Of a stretch of 64,000 bases of DNA, positions 35,162 to 44,513 are shown piece by piece. The notes under the pieces were generated by a model, which was not told where the DNA came from, did no database searches, and was given only the letters and a program-made list of their open reading frames with translations. The stretch's first letter is position 1; each line of letters starts with the position of its first letter. Source of the stretch: Actinomyces qiguomingii (GTDB taxonomy: Bacteria; Actinomycetota; Actinomycetes; Actinomycetales; Actinomycetaceae); the NCBI RefSeq assembly GCF_004102025.1, contig NZ_CP025228.1, forward strand, positions 1,302,001 through 1,366,000, in the 5' to 3' direction. Both the position numbers and the translations under genes were made by a program.

Positions 35162-36445
35162 GTGAAGAAGTCGTCCGTTCCTCTGGTAGTTTTCACCGAC
35201 AACTACCCCTTCGATGTAGGTGAGGAGTTCTTCGAACAGGAGATCAATTACCTAGCCGAGCGCTTCACCGAGGTCTGGGTGGTGCCGATGCGGGTCGGCG
35301 TGGGCGCCTCCAAGACGCGCCTGCTGCCGGAGAACGTCTCCGCGGTGCTGCTTCCGCTGGAGGACGCTCGGGGGTGGAAGCAGCGCGTGCCGTGGTATCT
35401 GCCTCGGCTCGTGGCGGGGCCCGGGAGGGTAGAGCTCGGCAATACACGGCGGTCCGCCGTCTGCGCGGTACGCGAACTGCACTTCGCAGTCGATGCACTG
35501 CACCGCTTCGAGCTCTTCACGCGTACGCGCCTGTACCGCGAACGACTCGTGGGTCGCCCGCTGATCGCCTATGGCTACTGGCTGTACTACGGCGCCGCAA
35601 TGGCGCAGATGCTGCGAGCGACCCATGACGCCCCGGTTGCCGCCGTGTCTAGGGCACATGCCTATGACGTCAATGAGTCCTACAAGCCTCAGGGCCATCT
35701 GCCGGCTCGCCGTCGGCTCGTCGAAGGGCTGGATGAGGTTTACCCGATCTCCCAATACGCCGCGTCATTCCTGACCCCGTATCTGTCCGCAGGCGGTGCC
35801 CGACTTGATATCCGGCACCTGGGCGTGCCCGCCAGCGGCCGGGGTGAACGCACGAGAGAGCCGATCCACATCGTTTCGTGTTCCCATCTGGCCCCTTATA
35901 AGCGCATTGACCGACTCGCCGACGCCGTGGGGGCGCTGAGCGAGCGGGGCAGGCGCGTGCGCTGGACGCACATCGGTGAGCGGGATGAGCAAAGGCTCGA
36001 GGCCATGCGGGAGTACGCGGCTCGTGTCGCACCTAAGGCGAAGATCGAGTTTCTCGGCTACCTGCCCAACGATCGTACTCGTTCGCTGCTTGAGACCGCG
36101 GGATATACCGTGCTCGTCAACTCGTCGGCTGGAGAGGGGGTGCCGGTGTCAGTTATGGAGGCGATGGCAGCCGGAATACCGGTTGTCGCAACCGATGTGG
36201 GGGGAACTAAGGAGATCGTCCACGACGGCGTGAACGGGGTACTGGCGCCTGCGCAGGCCACAGGCGAGGAACTAGCAGACGCCATTGCCCAGGCAGTTGA
36301 CGCCTCACCGGATGATTTCCGTCGCATGTGCGAGCAGGCTGTACTCACCTGGGATGAGGAGTTCAACGCCGAACGACAGTACCGCGGGATGGCGAGGCGG
36401 CTGGTGGAGCTGGCCGAAGGACTCCGGCAGGGGGCGGCGGCATGA
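35162..36445 (+). CDS. GT4-family glycosyltransferase
   Basis: GTG 35162 follows AAGGAGCAGC, a clear ribosome-binding site. The 427-residue GT-B enzyme has VSRAHAYDVNE in the N-terminal domain. The donor domain has SCSHLAPYKRIDRLADAV and VNSSAGEGVPVSVMEAMAAGIPVVATDVGGTKEIV, the full E(X7)E signature of retaining GT4 enzymes. It is coupled to the next gene by an ATGA overlap. A GAGAAT/TATAGC region upstream, at about 35105-35130, may be the promoter. Confidence 0.87.
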   Translation: MKKSSVPLVVFTDNYPFDVGEEFFEQEINYLAERFTEVWVVPMRVGVGASKTRLLPENVSAVLLPLEDARGWKQRVPWYLPRLVAGPGRVELGNTRRSAVCAVRELHFAVDALHRFELFTRTRLYRERLVGRPLIAYGYWLYYGAAMAQMLRATHDAPVAAVSRAHAYDVNESYKPQGHLPARRRLVEGLDEVYPISQYAASFLTPYLSAGGARLDIRHLGVPASGRGERTREPIHIVSCSHLAPYKRIDRLADAVGALSERGRRVRWTHIGERDEQRLEAMREYAARVAPKAKIEFLGYLPNDRTRSLLETAGYTVLVNSSAGEGVPVSVMEAMAAGIPVVATDVGGTKEIVHDGVNGVLAPAQATGEELADAIAQAVDASPDDFRRMCEQAVLTWDEEFNAERQYRGMARRLVELAEGLRQGAAA

Positions 36446-37566
36446 GCGCGAACAGGACCGGACCGTGGATGGTCTTCCACGCCCCATACCCGCTGGACTC
36501 GAATCCGACCTCAGCGTCCCGTCTGCGTCCGCTGCGAATGAGGGAGGCGTTTGCGCAGGTCGGCTACAGGGTGTTCGACCTTTCTGGGTCGGTGCGACGC
36601 CGAAGCGAGGCTTTCGCAGCTCTGCGCGCGCGAATCGCCGGAGGTGATCGCCCAGCCTTCCTGTACAGTGAAAACTCCACTCAGCCCAACGTGTTGGCCA
36701 CCAGTGTGCGCACCGGGATCGCTCCACTGCTTGACTACCGCATCATGCGAGCCATGCGCCGTGCCGCAGTGCCTGTAGGCGTGTTCTATCGCGATGCGTA
36801 CTGGCGCGTTTCCGTGGACGAGTCGGCAACGTTCTACACTCGCGTCGCAAATAGTTTTCAGTGTGCCGATCTGCTGGGGTATAGGCGCAACCGGGTGCAC
36901 TTCTTTTTGCCTTCGTCGCCCATGTCCAATTTGGTAGGGCTGGGTCGTATGGATTCTTTCTCCGCGCTTCCGCCCGCCGGTGATCCCGCGCACGTGCGTG
37001 CATTACCTGACGATATGGGTGGGTTGCGGTTGGTGTATGTGGGTGGGTTAGGTGCCCATTATGATCTTCGAGACTTCTTTTGTGCTCTTACTATGGTTCA
37101 GGGGGTGCAGTTAGATCTGGTTGTGCGCGAGTCGCAGTGGCGAGATGCACTGAGATGCACCCCTGCTTTAAATGACGGTGCAATAAATGCGTATCATCTG
37201 TCCTCCTCCGAGCTTGATTCGGTCTATGGTCGGGCGCACGTCGGTGTCCTGGCTGTAAAGCCTTCCGAATATCGCGATATCGCAGTCCCTGTCAAGCTAT
37301 TCGAGTACCTGTCGTATGGTAGGCCGGTGATCGCTACGAGAGGCACCGAAGCAGGCAGAATTATTGAGGCAAATGGTGCTGGATGGGTTGTCGATTATCG
37401 ACGGGAGGCCATCGCTGCCCTGCTAAGGCGGTTGCAGGAAGAGCCTCGCGAGATCGAGGAGCGCGCGGCGGCGGCACGCGCAGCCGCCAGAGTCAACACC
37501 TGGGCCGATCGGGCCCGCGAGGCGGCCAGAACTTTGGCTCCACATAGTCTCAAGGACCCTTCCTGA
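36442..37566 (+). CDS. GT4-like glycosyltransferase, lower GC
   Basis: The 374-residue GT-B protein has WMVFHAPYPLDSNPTSASRLRP in the acceptor domain, LRLVYVGGLGAHYDLRDF at the domain hinge and IAVPVKLFEYLSYGRPVIATRGTEAGRII in the donor domain, with the conserved K..EYL.GRPV. ATG overlaps the stop of the previous transferase. GC falls sharply from about 36.85 kb to 37.4 kb (runs such as CAATAAATGCGTATC) compared with the 5' part of the same gene, so it may be a mosaic from a donor with different composition. Confidence 0.78.
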   Translation: MSANRTGPWMVFHAPYPLDSNPTSASRLRPLRMREAFAQVGYRVFDLSGSVRRRSEAFAALRARIAGGDRPAFLYSENSTQPNVLATSVRTGIAPLLDYRIMRAMRRAAVPVGVFYRDAYWRVSVDESATFYTRVANSFQCADLLGYRRNRVHFFLPSSPMSNLVGLGRMDSFSALPPAGDPAHVRALPDDMGGLRLVYVGGLGAHYDLRDFFCALTMVQGVQLDLVVRESQWRDALRCTPALNDGAINAYHLSSSELDSVYGRAHVGVLAVKPSEYRDIAVPVKLFEYLSYGRPVIATRGTEAGRIIEANGAGWVVDYRREAIAALLRRLQEEPREIEERAAAARAAARVNTWADRAREAARTLAPHSLKDPS

Positions 37567-37615
37567 GCCGATCGGTCACAGATCCGCCTGGCCTTATCCC
37601 GAGAGTGAGTTATAC

Positions 37616-39742
37616 ATGCCAGTCCTTCTGCCGTGGCTGCACAATGCAGGCTACCTCCTAGGCCTCATCGGGTTGGTGTTTGTGCCGGGCTGGGCGGTGC
37701 TGCACACTCTGGGATATCGCGGCGTGCTCCCGGTAGCAGCAGCCCCGCCGGTGACCTTCGCCGGGATTGCCCTGCTCGGCCAGGTATATTCCTGGATGGG
37801 AGTGCGCTACACGATCATCACCCTGGCGATAGGTCTGGTTCTGTTCGTGCTTGTTGTCTCGTTGGCGGCGCGGCTAGTCCTGGGTGGTCTCCCCGCGGTT
37901 TTGCCGGAGGAGCTTTCTCGGCGAAGGCGTGGTACGGCAAGTATGGCGCTGCTAGTGGCGACCGCCACAGGGGTTCTTATTGCTGTGCCCATACTTAGCC
38001 AGTGGGATCCGGAACTGCCGGCTCAGCAGATAGACTCGGTGTTCCACTACAACCTTGCCTGGGTCATTACTCAGACCGGTGATGCCTCCCTGCTAACCGG
38101 CGCCTCCTGGTCTTTCTCCCTGCGTGCGATTCCCGCGTACTACCCCTTGGTCTGGCATGCCATTGTCGCCGCCGTCGCCGGTCCCACGCAGGTGGTGGCA
38201 GTGACCAATGCGTTGGTCGCCATCACTCCCGGTATATGGGCGCTCGGTATAGCCGCCCTCGCCTTGGAGGCCTTTCCCACCTCTAGGTGGGCTCCGGTAA
38301 TCGCGCCACTGACGGTGGCTTTACTTCCGGCCTTCCCGGTCTACATGCTCGCTTATCGGCAGCTGTGGCCCAACGCTTTGGGATATGCGGTCCTTCCTGC
38401 CATGCTCGCGTTGCTGTGTCGGGCAATGCGCATGCTCCGCCTCACCGGCATGGCGGGAAGGCGTCGTGCCGTCATCGCCCTTCTAGCTTTCGTCATCGCC
38501 CTGGGCGGAGCGATTGCCACGTATCCTTCCGCCGTCTTTTCGGTCATGCTAACCGGTATTCCGCTCCTGTATGGCATAATGGAGGTAGCTACCGGTTTCA
38601 TATCCCGTCGTCTTGGAAGACGACGGGGGACGGTGCTTCTGCTCGCCTTTGGCGTGTTTGTGGTTATGCTGGTGATAGGGGTGTTGATACTCGAGCCCGG
38701 TGTAATGGCGCGGCTTGGTCGTGAGGGGTACGCCGGTGTCTCCAACCTGCCCCGGCGTCTACAGGCGCTGATCACGTTATGGCCGTTGGGCAGTGGCTAC
38801 CTGGGGTATCGCCTAGCGCTTGTACTACAGCTACTGTTGACTGCCACGGGGTTGGTAATCGCAGCGCGCCGCAGAGAGTGGCGATGGATCGCCTGGGCAT
38901 GGCTGTTGCCAATGGTACTGCTGGTTGCCGCCTACCTACCGCTCGGTCCGTTGACTGCGCTCACGGGGCTTTGGTACAACGATCCATACCGCATCATCCC
39001 TCTGGTCATGCCGGCGATTTCCCTGCTGGCGGTGGTAGCTGTCGAGACTTTCGCGAGTACCGTAGCCCTACATGCGTCTGCCGTCCGCCGCCAGGCGGCC
39101 GCGGAAATTACTGCCGCGGCCTGTGCGACGATTCTTCTGGTGGGAGGCATCGGGGCTGATGCGGCGCGTCGGAGCGTGAGCGAGAGCTCTTACGAGGCCG
39201 GTAGTAACGCCTTGGTGCGCACCTTGAGCGCCGACGAGGTACGGATGACTCGGTCGTTGCGCGGCAGGACCGACGCTTCTCTGATGGTTCTTGGTGATCC
39301 AGCCGCCGGTGCTGCCTACGTTGAAGTTCTCGCAGGTTTGCGTTCGGTATTCCCCCATATAACCTTCCGCTCTCTGGATTGGGATGCTCAGTACCTGGCA
39401 CGGCATTTCGCAGACATCCACGAGGATCCCGCTGTCTGCGAACTCATACGCCATTATCGAGTGGGCTACTACTACGCCGATGATTTGGGCACGGTCCCGG
39501 GGGTGGATATTGCGGAGCGCGCTCCCGGACTCTACGGGGTGGACACGTCCACCGGCTTCGAACTGGTGGCCGAAGGCGACACGGCATCAGTATGGCGTAT
39601 CACCGCCTGCGGTGACCTGGATGCGTCCACTGCTCCTGAGCGTGACCCCTGGGGCCTCAAGATCCCATACGAGCCGGTTTACGGTCCCGATGGCGAGGTG
39701 AACGTTTTCGACGACAAGGGCGTGCTGGTTCTTGATCCTTAA
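37616..39742 (+). CDS. DUF6541-family polytopic membrane protein, copy 1
   Basis: The 708-residue protein has about 13-14 transmembrane helices and a C-terminal extracytoplasmic domain of about 200 residues. Features shared with the copies at 47190 and 49173 are the N-terminal (V/L)PGW..L segment, a loop with DSVFHYNLAWVITQTGDASLL followed by YYPLVWHAIVA, and a final GFELVAEGDTASVWRITAC. This loop has the Asp, Trp and His pattern of GT-C enzymes, so a polyprenyl-phosphate-sugar-dependent transferase is likely. The stop codon coincides with the end of an IS5-like remnant, so the last few residues might have been changed by that insertion. Confidence 0.75.
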   Translation: MPVLLPWLHNAGYLLGLIGLVFVPGWAVLHTLGYRGVLPVAAAPPVTFAGIALLGQVYSWMGVRYTIITLAIGLVLFVLVVSLAARLVLGGLPAVLPEELSRRRRGTASMALLVATATGVLIAVPILSQWDPELPAQQIDSVFHYNLAWVITQTGDASLLTGASWSFSLRAIPAYYPLVWHAIVAAVAGPTQVVAVTNALVAITPGIWALGIAALALEAFPTSRWAPVIAPLTVALLPAFPVYMLAYRQLWPNALGYAVLPAMLALLCRAMRMLRLTGMAGRRRAVIALLAFVIALGGAIATYPSAVFSVMLTGIPLLYGIMEVATGFISRRLGRRRGTVLLLAFGVFVVMLVIGVLILEPGVMARLGREGYAGVSNLPRRLQALITLWPLGSGYLGYRLALVLQLLLTATGLVIAARRREWRWIAWAWLLPMVLLVAAYLPLGPLTALTGLWYNDPYRIIPLVMPAISLLAVVAVETFASTVALHASAVRRQAAAEITAAACATILLVGGIGADAARRSVSESSYEAGSNALVRTLSADEVRMTRSLRGRTDASLMVLGDPAAGAAYVEVLAGLRSVFPHITFRSLDWDAQYLARHFADIHEDPAVCELIRHYRVGYYYADDLGTVPGVDIAERAPGLYGVDTSTGFELVAEGDTASVWRITACGDLDASTAPERDPWGLKIPYEPVYGPDGEVNVFDDKGVLVLDP

Positions 39743-40308
39743 ATCATTGAGCCTTTCTCATCAGGGGAGGTTGTTGTTCTGAGGATGACTTGGGCGGTGG
39801 CGGTGATTTTGGTGATGGTGGATGGGTCGAGGGTGACTGGTTTGAGGGCTTTGAAGCCCTTGAGGAGGGCGTTGGCTGTTTCGGCGGGGGCTTGCAGGTG
39901 GGCTTTGACTTGGTTGTAGGAGCGTGTCCCGGTGTCGGGTTTGGAGCCCTTGATGGGCACCTTGATGCCGATGCCTGCGCCTACGTAGCCTTTGTCCGCC
40001 AGTGTGGGCGTCCCGTCGGCGGCTACCGGGTGCAGGGCTGGCAGCATATGGGTACGGGCGGCCTTGATGTCGTGGACCGAGCCGGGCTCGACCGGCGAGG
40101 TCCACACCGGATAGCCGGTTGAGTCGGTAAGCACTTGGATGTTCCCGCGTGAGGCGCCTTGTGCTTGCCCGAGTACCACAGGTGGTATCCGGTGTCGGGG
40201 TCACGCTCGGCGACCCGGTCGGTGCGGATCAAGGTGCCGGCCACGTCGGCTGCGTGGATCAGCCAGCGAAGCAACATGACAGCCTGTACCCAGCTGGTGG
40301 CGGCCCGC
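39739..40308 (-). pseudogene. IS5-family (DDE_Tnp_4) transposase, truncated and frameshifted
   Basis: On the minus strand one frame reads RTDRVAERDPDTGYHLWYSG and then KHKA. After a frameshift near 40150, the next frame continues GNIQVLTDSTGYPVWTSPVEP, PTLADKGYVGAGIGIKVPIK and ANALLKGFKAL to the stop. This is the C-terminal two thirds of an IS112/IS1031-like transposase. The N-terminal third is gone. Its upstream edge is the IS-A insertion at 40309, and on the other side of IS-A only 54 bp separate it from wecB, so the missing part was deleted. Confidence 0.8.
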
Positions 40309-40360
40309 TGAATCGTCCCGGGTTTGATGGAGGCAGTGAATACACGGAAGGATCACTGCC

Positions 40361-41684
40361 GGGAGTGCTCAGAGGAAGTATCCCGAGGAGTTGCGGGAGC
40401 GGGCTACCAGGTTGGGGTGTGGAGGCCCGTAGGGACCCCGAGCGGTCTAAGGGGGCGATCAGGAGGATCGCCGAGGAGCTGGGCGTCCATCCGGAGGCGT
40501 TGCGTACCTGGGTGATAGAGGGGCCGAGGTCGACGCGGGCGCCCGGCCGGGGACCACCAGTCAGGATGCTGAGCGGATCAGGCAGCTGGAGGCCGAGAAC
40601 CGTGAGCTGCGGCGGGCGAACGCGATCTTGAGGAGTGCGTCGGCATTTTTCGCGGCGGAGCCAGGCCGCCCGTCCCGCTGATCTGTGAGTACATCGACTC
40701 CCGCAGGGAGGAGATGCGGGGCCTGTGCCGATCTGTCAGGCGCTGACCAGCGCCGGTGTCAAGATCGCCCCGAGCACCTACTTGCGCAGCCAGGAGTCGT
40801 CCCCCATCGGCAAGGAGTAGACGCGATGAGGCTCTGAAGGCCGAGAACCGGGCGGGTTCATGAGAACAACTACTGCGTACTGGGCGCAAGGAAGATGCAC
40901 GCCATGCTCAATAGACTTGACGCTGCACATGGTTTGGGGCATGTGGCCCGCTGTACGGTGGAGCGTCTGATGCGGGCCATGGGCCTGCACGGCCACCGGC
41001 CGCGCCAAATCACCGCGTACCACGCGCAGCGCTCCTAAGGAGCAGTGCCCGGCGGACCTGGCGGGCAGGCACTTCAGCGCGTTCAGGCCCAACGAGTTGT
41101 GGGTCGCTGACATTCCCCCACTACGTGGGAGGTACCCCCACCTACGTGCGCACCCTGTCCGGCTGGGTGTATGTGGCCTTTGTCACCGACGTGTACTCGC
41201 GTCGGATCGTCGGCTGGCAGACCTCAACGAGCTTGTACACCGACCTGGCCCAGGGGCGCCTTGAAGATGGGTATCTGGCAGCGCCAGCGCGAGGGCGCGG
41301 ATCTGAAGGGCCTGATTCACCACTCCGACCGCGGGGTCCAGTACCGGGCAATCCGCTACGGGCAGGCCCCCTCCGACTGTGATGCTGTGGCCTCGGTGGG
41401 CACCCGAGGGCGACTTCCTTTCGGCTTCGCTCTGGCCGAGGCCCTGATACTGGCTGTACAAGGCGGAACTGATCCTTGGGCCGCCATTACCTCGACGACC
41501 ACGGGCCCTGGCAGGGCATCGACGATGCCCGTGTTCGCTACCGCCCAGTGGGCGCAACTGGTCGGGCAACACCCGGCCTCACTGCGCCACAGGCATGCAC
41601 GCTCCGATCGAGCACGAGCAGGCCTACACCCCACCAGACGACACCGACACCATCGCCGAGCCCGAGCCCGAGGCAGAGGCCGAG
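40361..41684 (+). pseudogene. IS-A orfA/orfB transposase, 5' part, multiply frameshifted
   Basis: OrfA reads SAQRKYPEELRERAT, but its ATG has become GGG (40361-40363, compare ATG at 54931 in IS-B). A 1-nt insertion then shifts the frame, which later resumes as [21 protein letters not shown], the helix-turn-helix. OrfB fragments include [30 protein letters not shown], then, after a 25-bp insertion, [21 protein letters not shown]. The integrase core is interrupted in several frames and finally by IS-E at 41685. The last part of orfB resumes at 43263-43334 beyond IS-E. Confidence 0.85.
41115..41139 (+). repeat. 25-bp insertion in orfB of IS-A
   Basis: The insert begins CCCCCACTACGTGGG and ends AGGTACCCCC. 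It sits between GCTGACATT and ACCTACGTG, which are contiguous codons (A-D-I-T-Y-V) in normal IS3 transposases. The insert contains a CCCAC-TAC-GTGGG hairpin. At 25 nt it shifts the frame just after the codon for the first catalytic Asp. Matching inserts: 55690-55714, 54677-54701 and 57514-57538. Confidence 0.85.
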
Positions 41685-41772
41685 TGATTTGCTTCAGCGT
41701 TCGTGTCCGGTTTTGGGCTGAGGATCAGACCGCATGGGTAGGGTCTTGGTGACACCTTGAGGAGGGTGGGCG

Positions 41773-42119
41773 ATGAGCAGTGATGCTGACACGACGAGGG
41801 GTTGGGGGCGTCGGGCCAAGGTGTTGGTGTCGCCTTGGCAGAAGTATGAGATCTACGTAAGGCTGATGCGAGAGGAGGTCACGGTGGGGGCGGCTGCGAC
41901 CGAGGCCGGAGTGGACCGCTCCACGATCGTGAGGCTGCGGCAGGTCGCCAGGCAAGGCGCCTTGGACGCGCCTGCGGCCTCGGGGTGCGGGTTCGTCTGG
42001 CAAGTCGGCTCGTGATGTCGAGCTTGAGCAGGCCAGGGCCGAGATCGACCGCTTGACCCGTACGGTGACGGAGCAGGCGGTGAAGTTGGTGGTGCTGGAG
42101 AAAAAAGGGGGCTCGGTCT
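41773..42119 (+). pseudogene. IS-E orfA (helix-turn-helix), one frameshift
   Basis: From ATG 41773 the frame reads VLVSPWQKYEIYVRLMREEV and VGAAATEAGVDRSTIVRLRQ, a transposase helix-turn-helix. Near 41990 the frame slips, and the other frame carries the coiled coil DVELEQARAEIDRLTRTVTE to TGA at 42117-42119. A run of six A and five G just before that stop is the kind of site at which IS3 elements frameshift to make the OrfAB fusion. Confidence 0.75.
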
Positions 42120-42120
42120 G

Positions 42121-43217
42121 ATGCCCGGTGCCCCGGTCCCCGCCCGGGTGGATGCGCCCGTCAAACAGGGGCTTTTGGAGCTGGTGGACTACGCCACCGG
42201 TCAGGGCTGGACCGTGGCTAAGGCCTGTGAGGTCCTGGGACTGGCCGAGCGACGCTACCGGCGCCGGGGCACGGCGCCAGAACGGGGTAGGACTGGCCGA
42301 CGCCCGGCCTGGCGCCGCTGTCAATGCCCTGATGCCGTGCGAGATCGAGGCGATTGTGGACGCCTTCGAGACTTTCGGTGAGAAGGACTTCTCTCACCGT
42401 CGCCTGGCTCACCGAGGCTCCTACAACGGGTTGTTCTGGGCGTCGGCCTCCACCGTCCGCAGGGTCCTGAATGACCACGAGCTTCGGTTCAGGCATCCCG
42501 CCCGGCCAGCGCGCTCCAAGCGTCGTCCGTTCCCCGACTGGGCGACGTACAAGCCCAACTCGATCTGGATCTACGACTCCACTCACTTCACCGCCTGCGG
42601 CATGACTGTGCTGATCATCGAGGATCTGGTCTCACGCAAGTGGATCACCCATGTGGTCTCCAGCGAGGAGACCCACCACCAGGTCCGCCTCGCCTTCGAG
42701 CAGGCCCTGGACGCCGAAGGCCTGCTCGAGGCCGCCCTGGAACGAGCCCAGGCCCTGAAGCGCCAGCTGACGCTTGACGGAGACGATGAACTGACCCCGA
42801 TCCTGTTGGCGGTGTCCGACAACGGCTCCCAGATGATTGCTGCCAACACCCGCAGGTTCATGGCCATGGTCGCCATCGCCCAGCACTCCCGCCACGCCCG
42901 GCGACACGCGGCCGACCAGGCCCGGGGTCGAGTCCCCGGGCGGAACACTCAAGGCGCCAGTGGCCTCACCTGCTGGCAATCACCGATCCCGCTGTCCTGA
43001 GGGCCGAACTCGACTGTGTGCGCACCGAGTACAACAACCCGACGCTTGCACTCCGCAAGCCGGCTACGTCACACCCCTGGACGAGCACACCGGGCGCGGG
43101 CCGGCCATCCGCAAGGCCCGCCAGGAAGGCCTGAAACGGGCCGCTCAGCAGCGCCTTGCCTACAACCGCAAACAACGAGACAATCAAACCAACCAAGAAG
43201 ACCACGATGATGTCTGA
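42121..43217 (+). pseudogene. IS-E orfB (integrase core), frameshifted
   Basis: ATG 42121 begins PVKQGLLELVDYATGQGWTV. A shift at about 42270 leads to the frame with EIEAIVDAFETFGEKDFSHR, PNSIWIYDSTHFTACGMTVL (first catalytic Asp in YDSTHF) and LLAVSDNGSQM (second Asp). The third-residue region is broken by another shift near 42900, after which LDCVRTEYNN and the C-terminal QEGLKRAAQQRLAYNRKQRD continue to 43217. It is not functional as it stands. Confidence 0.8.
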
Positions 43218-43418
43218 TCCAACCGCCCCAAGCGGACATTAACGCTGAAACAGGTCACCGAGGCAAAGGTCATGGACGTCGGTGAGCAGACCACCATCAA
43301 CCAACCCCAGCCGGCAACCACCGGCGCCAGATAAAACACCCTCCACAAAACCCGGGGCTTGACACGCGTCGCAAATCCCCCACACCCCCCATGAATAACC
43401 CTCCAGGATGATGTGTGG

Positions 43419-44495
43419 TCATGAACCGGCTTCGGCGGCCAAGAGGGTCTGGGCTACCTTTCCAGCGGAATTGCCGTCTCCATAAGGGGTTGCGAGAGTC
43501 TCCGCAGGTCGCGGGCGCTGGGCTGCGGCTACTAGGTCGGGGCCGGGATCCACCAGTACATTCCATCCCAGCTGCACCGTCTCTACCCACTCGGTCTGTG
43601 GACGTACGGTTGTGGTTGGAACACGCAGCAGGAACGCCTCCTTCTGCAAACCGCCGGAGTCTGTGATGACGCCACGCGCATGCATAACCGAGGCAATGAG
43701 GTCCGGGTAGGCGAGCGGCCGGTGAGAACGCAGTGAACCGCGTTCGATATTTATTCCGGCGGCGTCGCATTTTGCGACCAGCCTGGGGTGCGCGAGCAGT
43801 ACGACCGGATGGTCGACAGCTCCCAGTGAGTTGAGCACCGTGTCTAGGATCTCGGGATTATCCGTGTTGTCCGGGCGATGGATTGTCGCCACGGAGTACG
43901 TGCCCTCAGTCAGCCCGAGCTCATCCATGATGACGCAACCGGGCCGCGTGGCGACCTGGTCGCGCACGCGATACAGCACGTCGGTCATCACATCTCCAAC
44001 TAGCACGGAGCGGGACTCCAGGCCCTCCTCTGCTAGGTGATCCATTCCCACCTGTGTTGGAGCAAGCAGGAGGTCGGACGCGTGATCCGTAAGCACGCGA
44101 TTGATCTCCTCGGGCATGCGCCGGTTGAAAGAACGCAGACCGGCCTCCAGATGGGCGACCGGAATGTGCATCTTGACTGCAGCCAGTGCTGCGGCCAGGG
44201 TCGAGTTGGTATCGCCGTAGACGAGCATCCAGTCGGGGCGGTCGTCTTCCAGTACACCGTCCAGGGCGGCCAGCATCGCACCGGTCTGGCGCCCGTGAGT
44301 GCCCGAGCCGACACCCAGATGATGATCCGGAGCCGCGATGCCCAGGTCGGAGAAGAACACGTCAGAGAGCATCGGGTCGTAGTGCTGACCAGTGTGCACG
44401 ATGACATGCTCGATTCCAGCTTGCTTGAAAGCGCGGTCAATCGGGGCCAGCTTGACGAACTGCGGCCGGGCGCCGACGACGGACATTATTCTCAT
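43419..44495 (-). CDS. UDP-N-acetylglucosamine 2-epimerase family (WecB/WbpI-like)
   Basis: The 358-residue non-hydrolysing epimerase inverts C2 of a UDP-acetamido sugar. VVGARPQFVKLAPI opens the GT-B-like fold, VYGDTNST holds the catalytic Asp, HLEAGLRSFNRRMPEEINRVLTDH holds the two Glu residues, and VATIHRPDNTDN the His. In this locus, with wbpD, wbpE and wbpB 16 kb away and a UDP-sugar dehydrogenase 1.3 kb away, the WbpI role (UDP-GlcNAc3NAcA to UDP-ManNAc3NAcA) fits best. WecB (UDP-ManNAc synthesis) is the alternative, and sequence alone does not separate them. Its 3' end is 54 bp from the IS-A right end. Confidence 0.85.
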   Translation of the reverse strand: MRIMSVVGARPQFVKLAPIDRAFKQAGIEHVIVHTGQHYDPMLSDVFFSDLGIAAPDHHLGVGSGTHGRQTGAMLAALDGVLEDDRPDWMLVYGDTNSTLAAALAAVKMHIPVAHLEAGLRSFNRRMPEEINRVLTDHASDLLLAPTQVGMDHLAEEGLESRSVLVGDVMTDVLYRVRDQVATRPGCVIMDELGLTEGTYSVATIHRPDNTDNPEILDTVLNSLGAVDHPVVLLAHPRLVAKCDAAGINIERGSLRSHRPLAYPDLIASVMHARGVITDSGGLQKEAFLLRVPTTTVRPQTEWVETVQLGWNVLVDPGPDLVAAAQRPRPAETLATPYGDGNSAGKVAQTLLAAEAGS

Positions 44496-44513
44496 GGGGA
44501 GGGCTCCTATGAA

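Larger units (their letters stand above)
41685..43257 (+). mobile_element. IS3-family element IS-E inserted in IS-A
   Basis: Inverted ends TGATTTGCTTCAGCGTTCGT (from 41685) and, at the right, the complement of TGACCTGTTTCAGCGTTAAT (to 43257) agree at most positions. CCGAG flanks both sides (41680-41684 and 43258-43262), a 5-bp duplication that restores the IS-A reading when removed. Length is 1573 bp. Confidence 0.88.
40309..43364 (+). mobile_element. IS3-family element IS-A, itself interrupted by IS-E
   Basis: The left end lies at 40309 (TGAATCGTCCCGGGTTTGAT), close to the left end of IS-B at 54879. The right end, CCCGGGGCTTGACA, finishes at 43364 and matches that of IS-B at 56367. CGC flanks both ends (40306-40308 and 43365-43367), the 3-bp duplication expected of IS3 elements. 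Without IS-E and its duplication it would be about 1.48 kb. All its genes are broken. Confidence 0.8.

Noticed and set aside
40306..43367. Composite transposon formed by IS-A at 40.3 kb and IS-B at 54.9 kb carrying the genes between
   Set aside because: Each element has its own target duplication (CGC and ATC), showing separate insertions; both transposases are dead.
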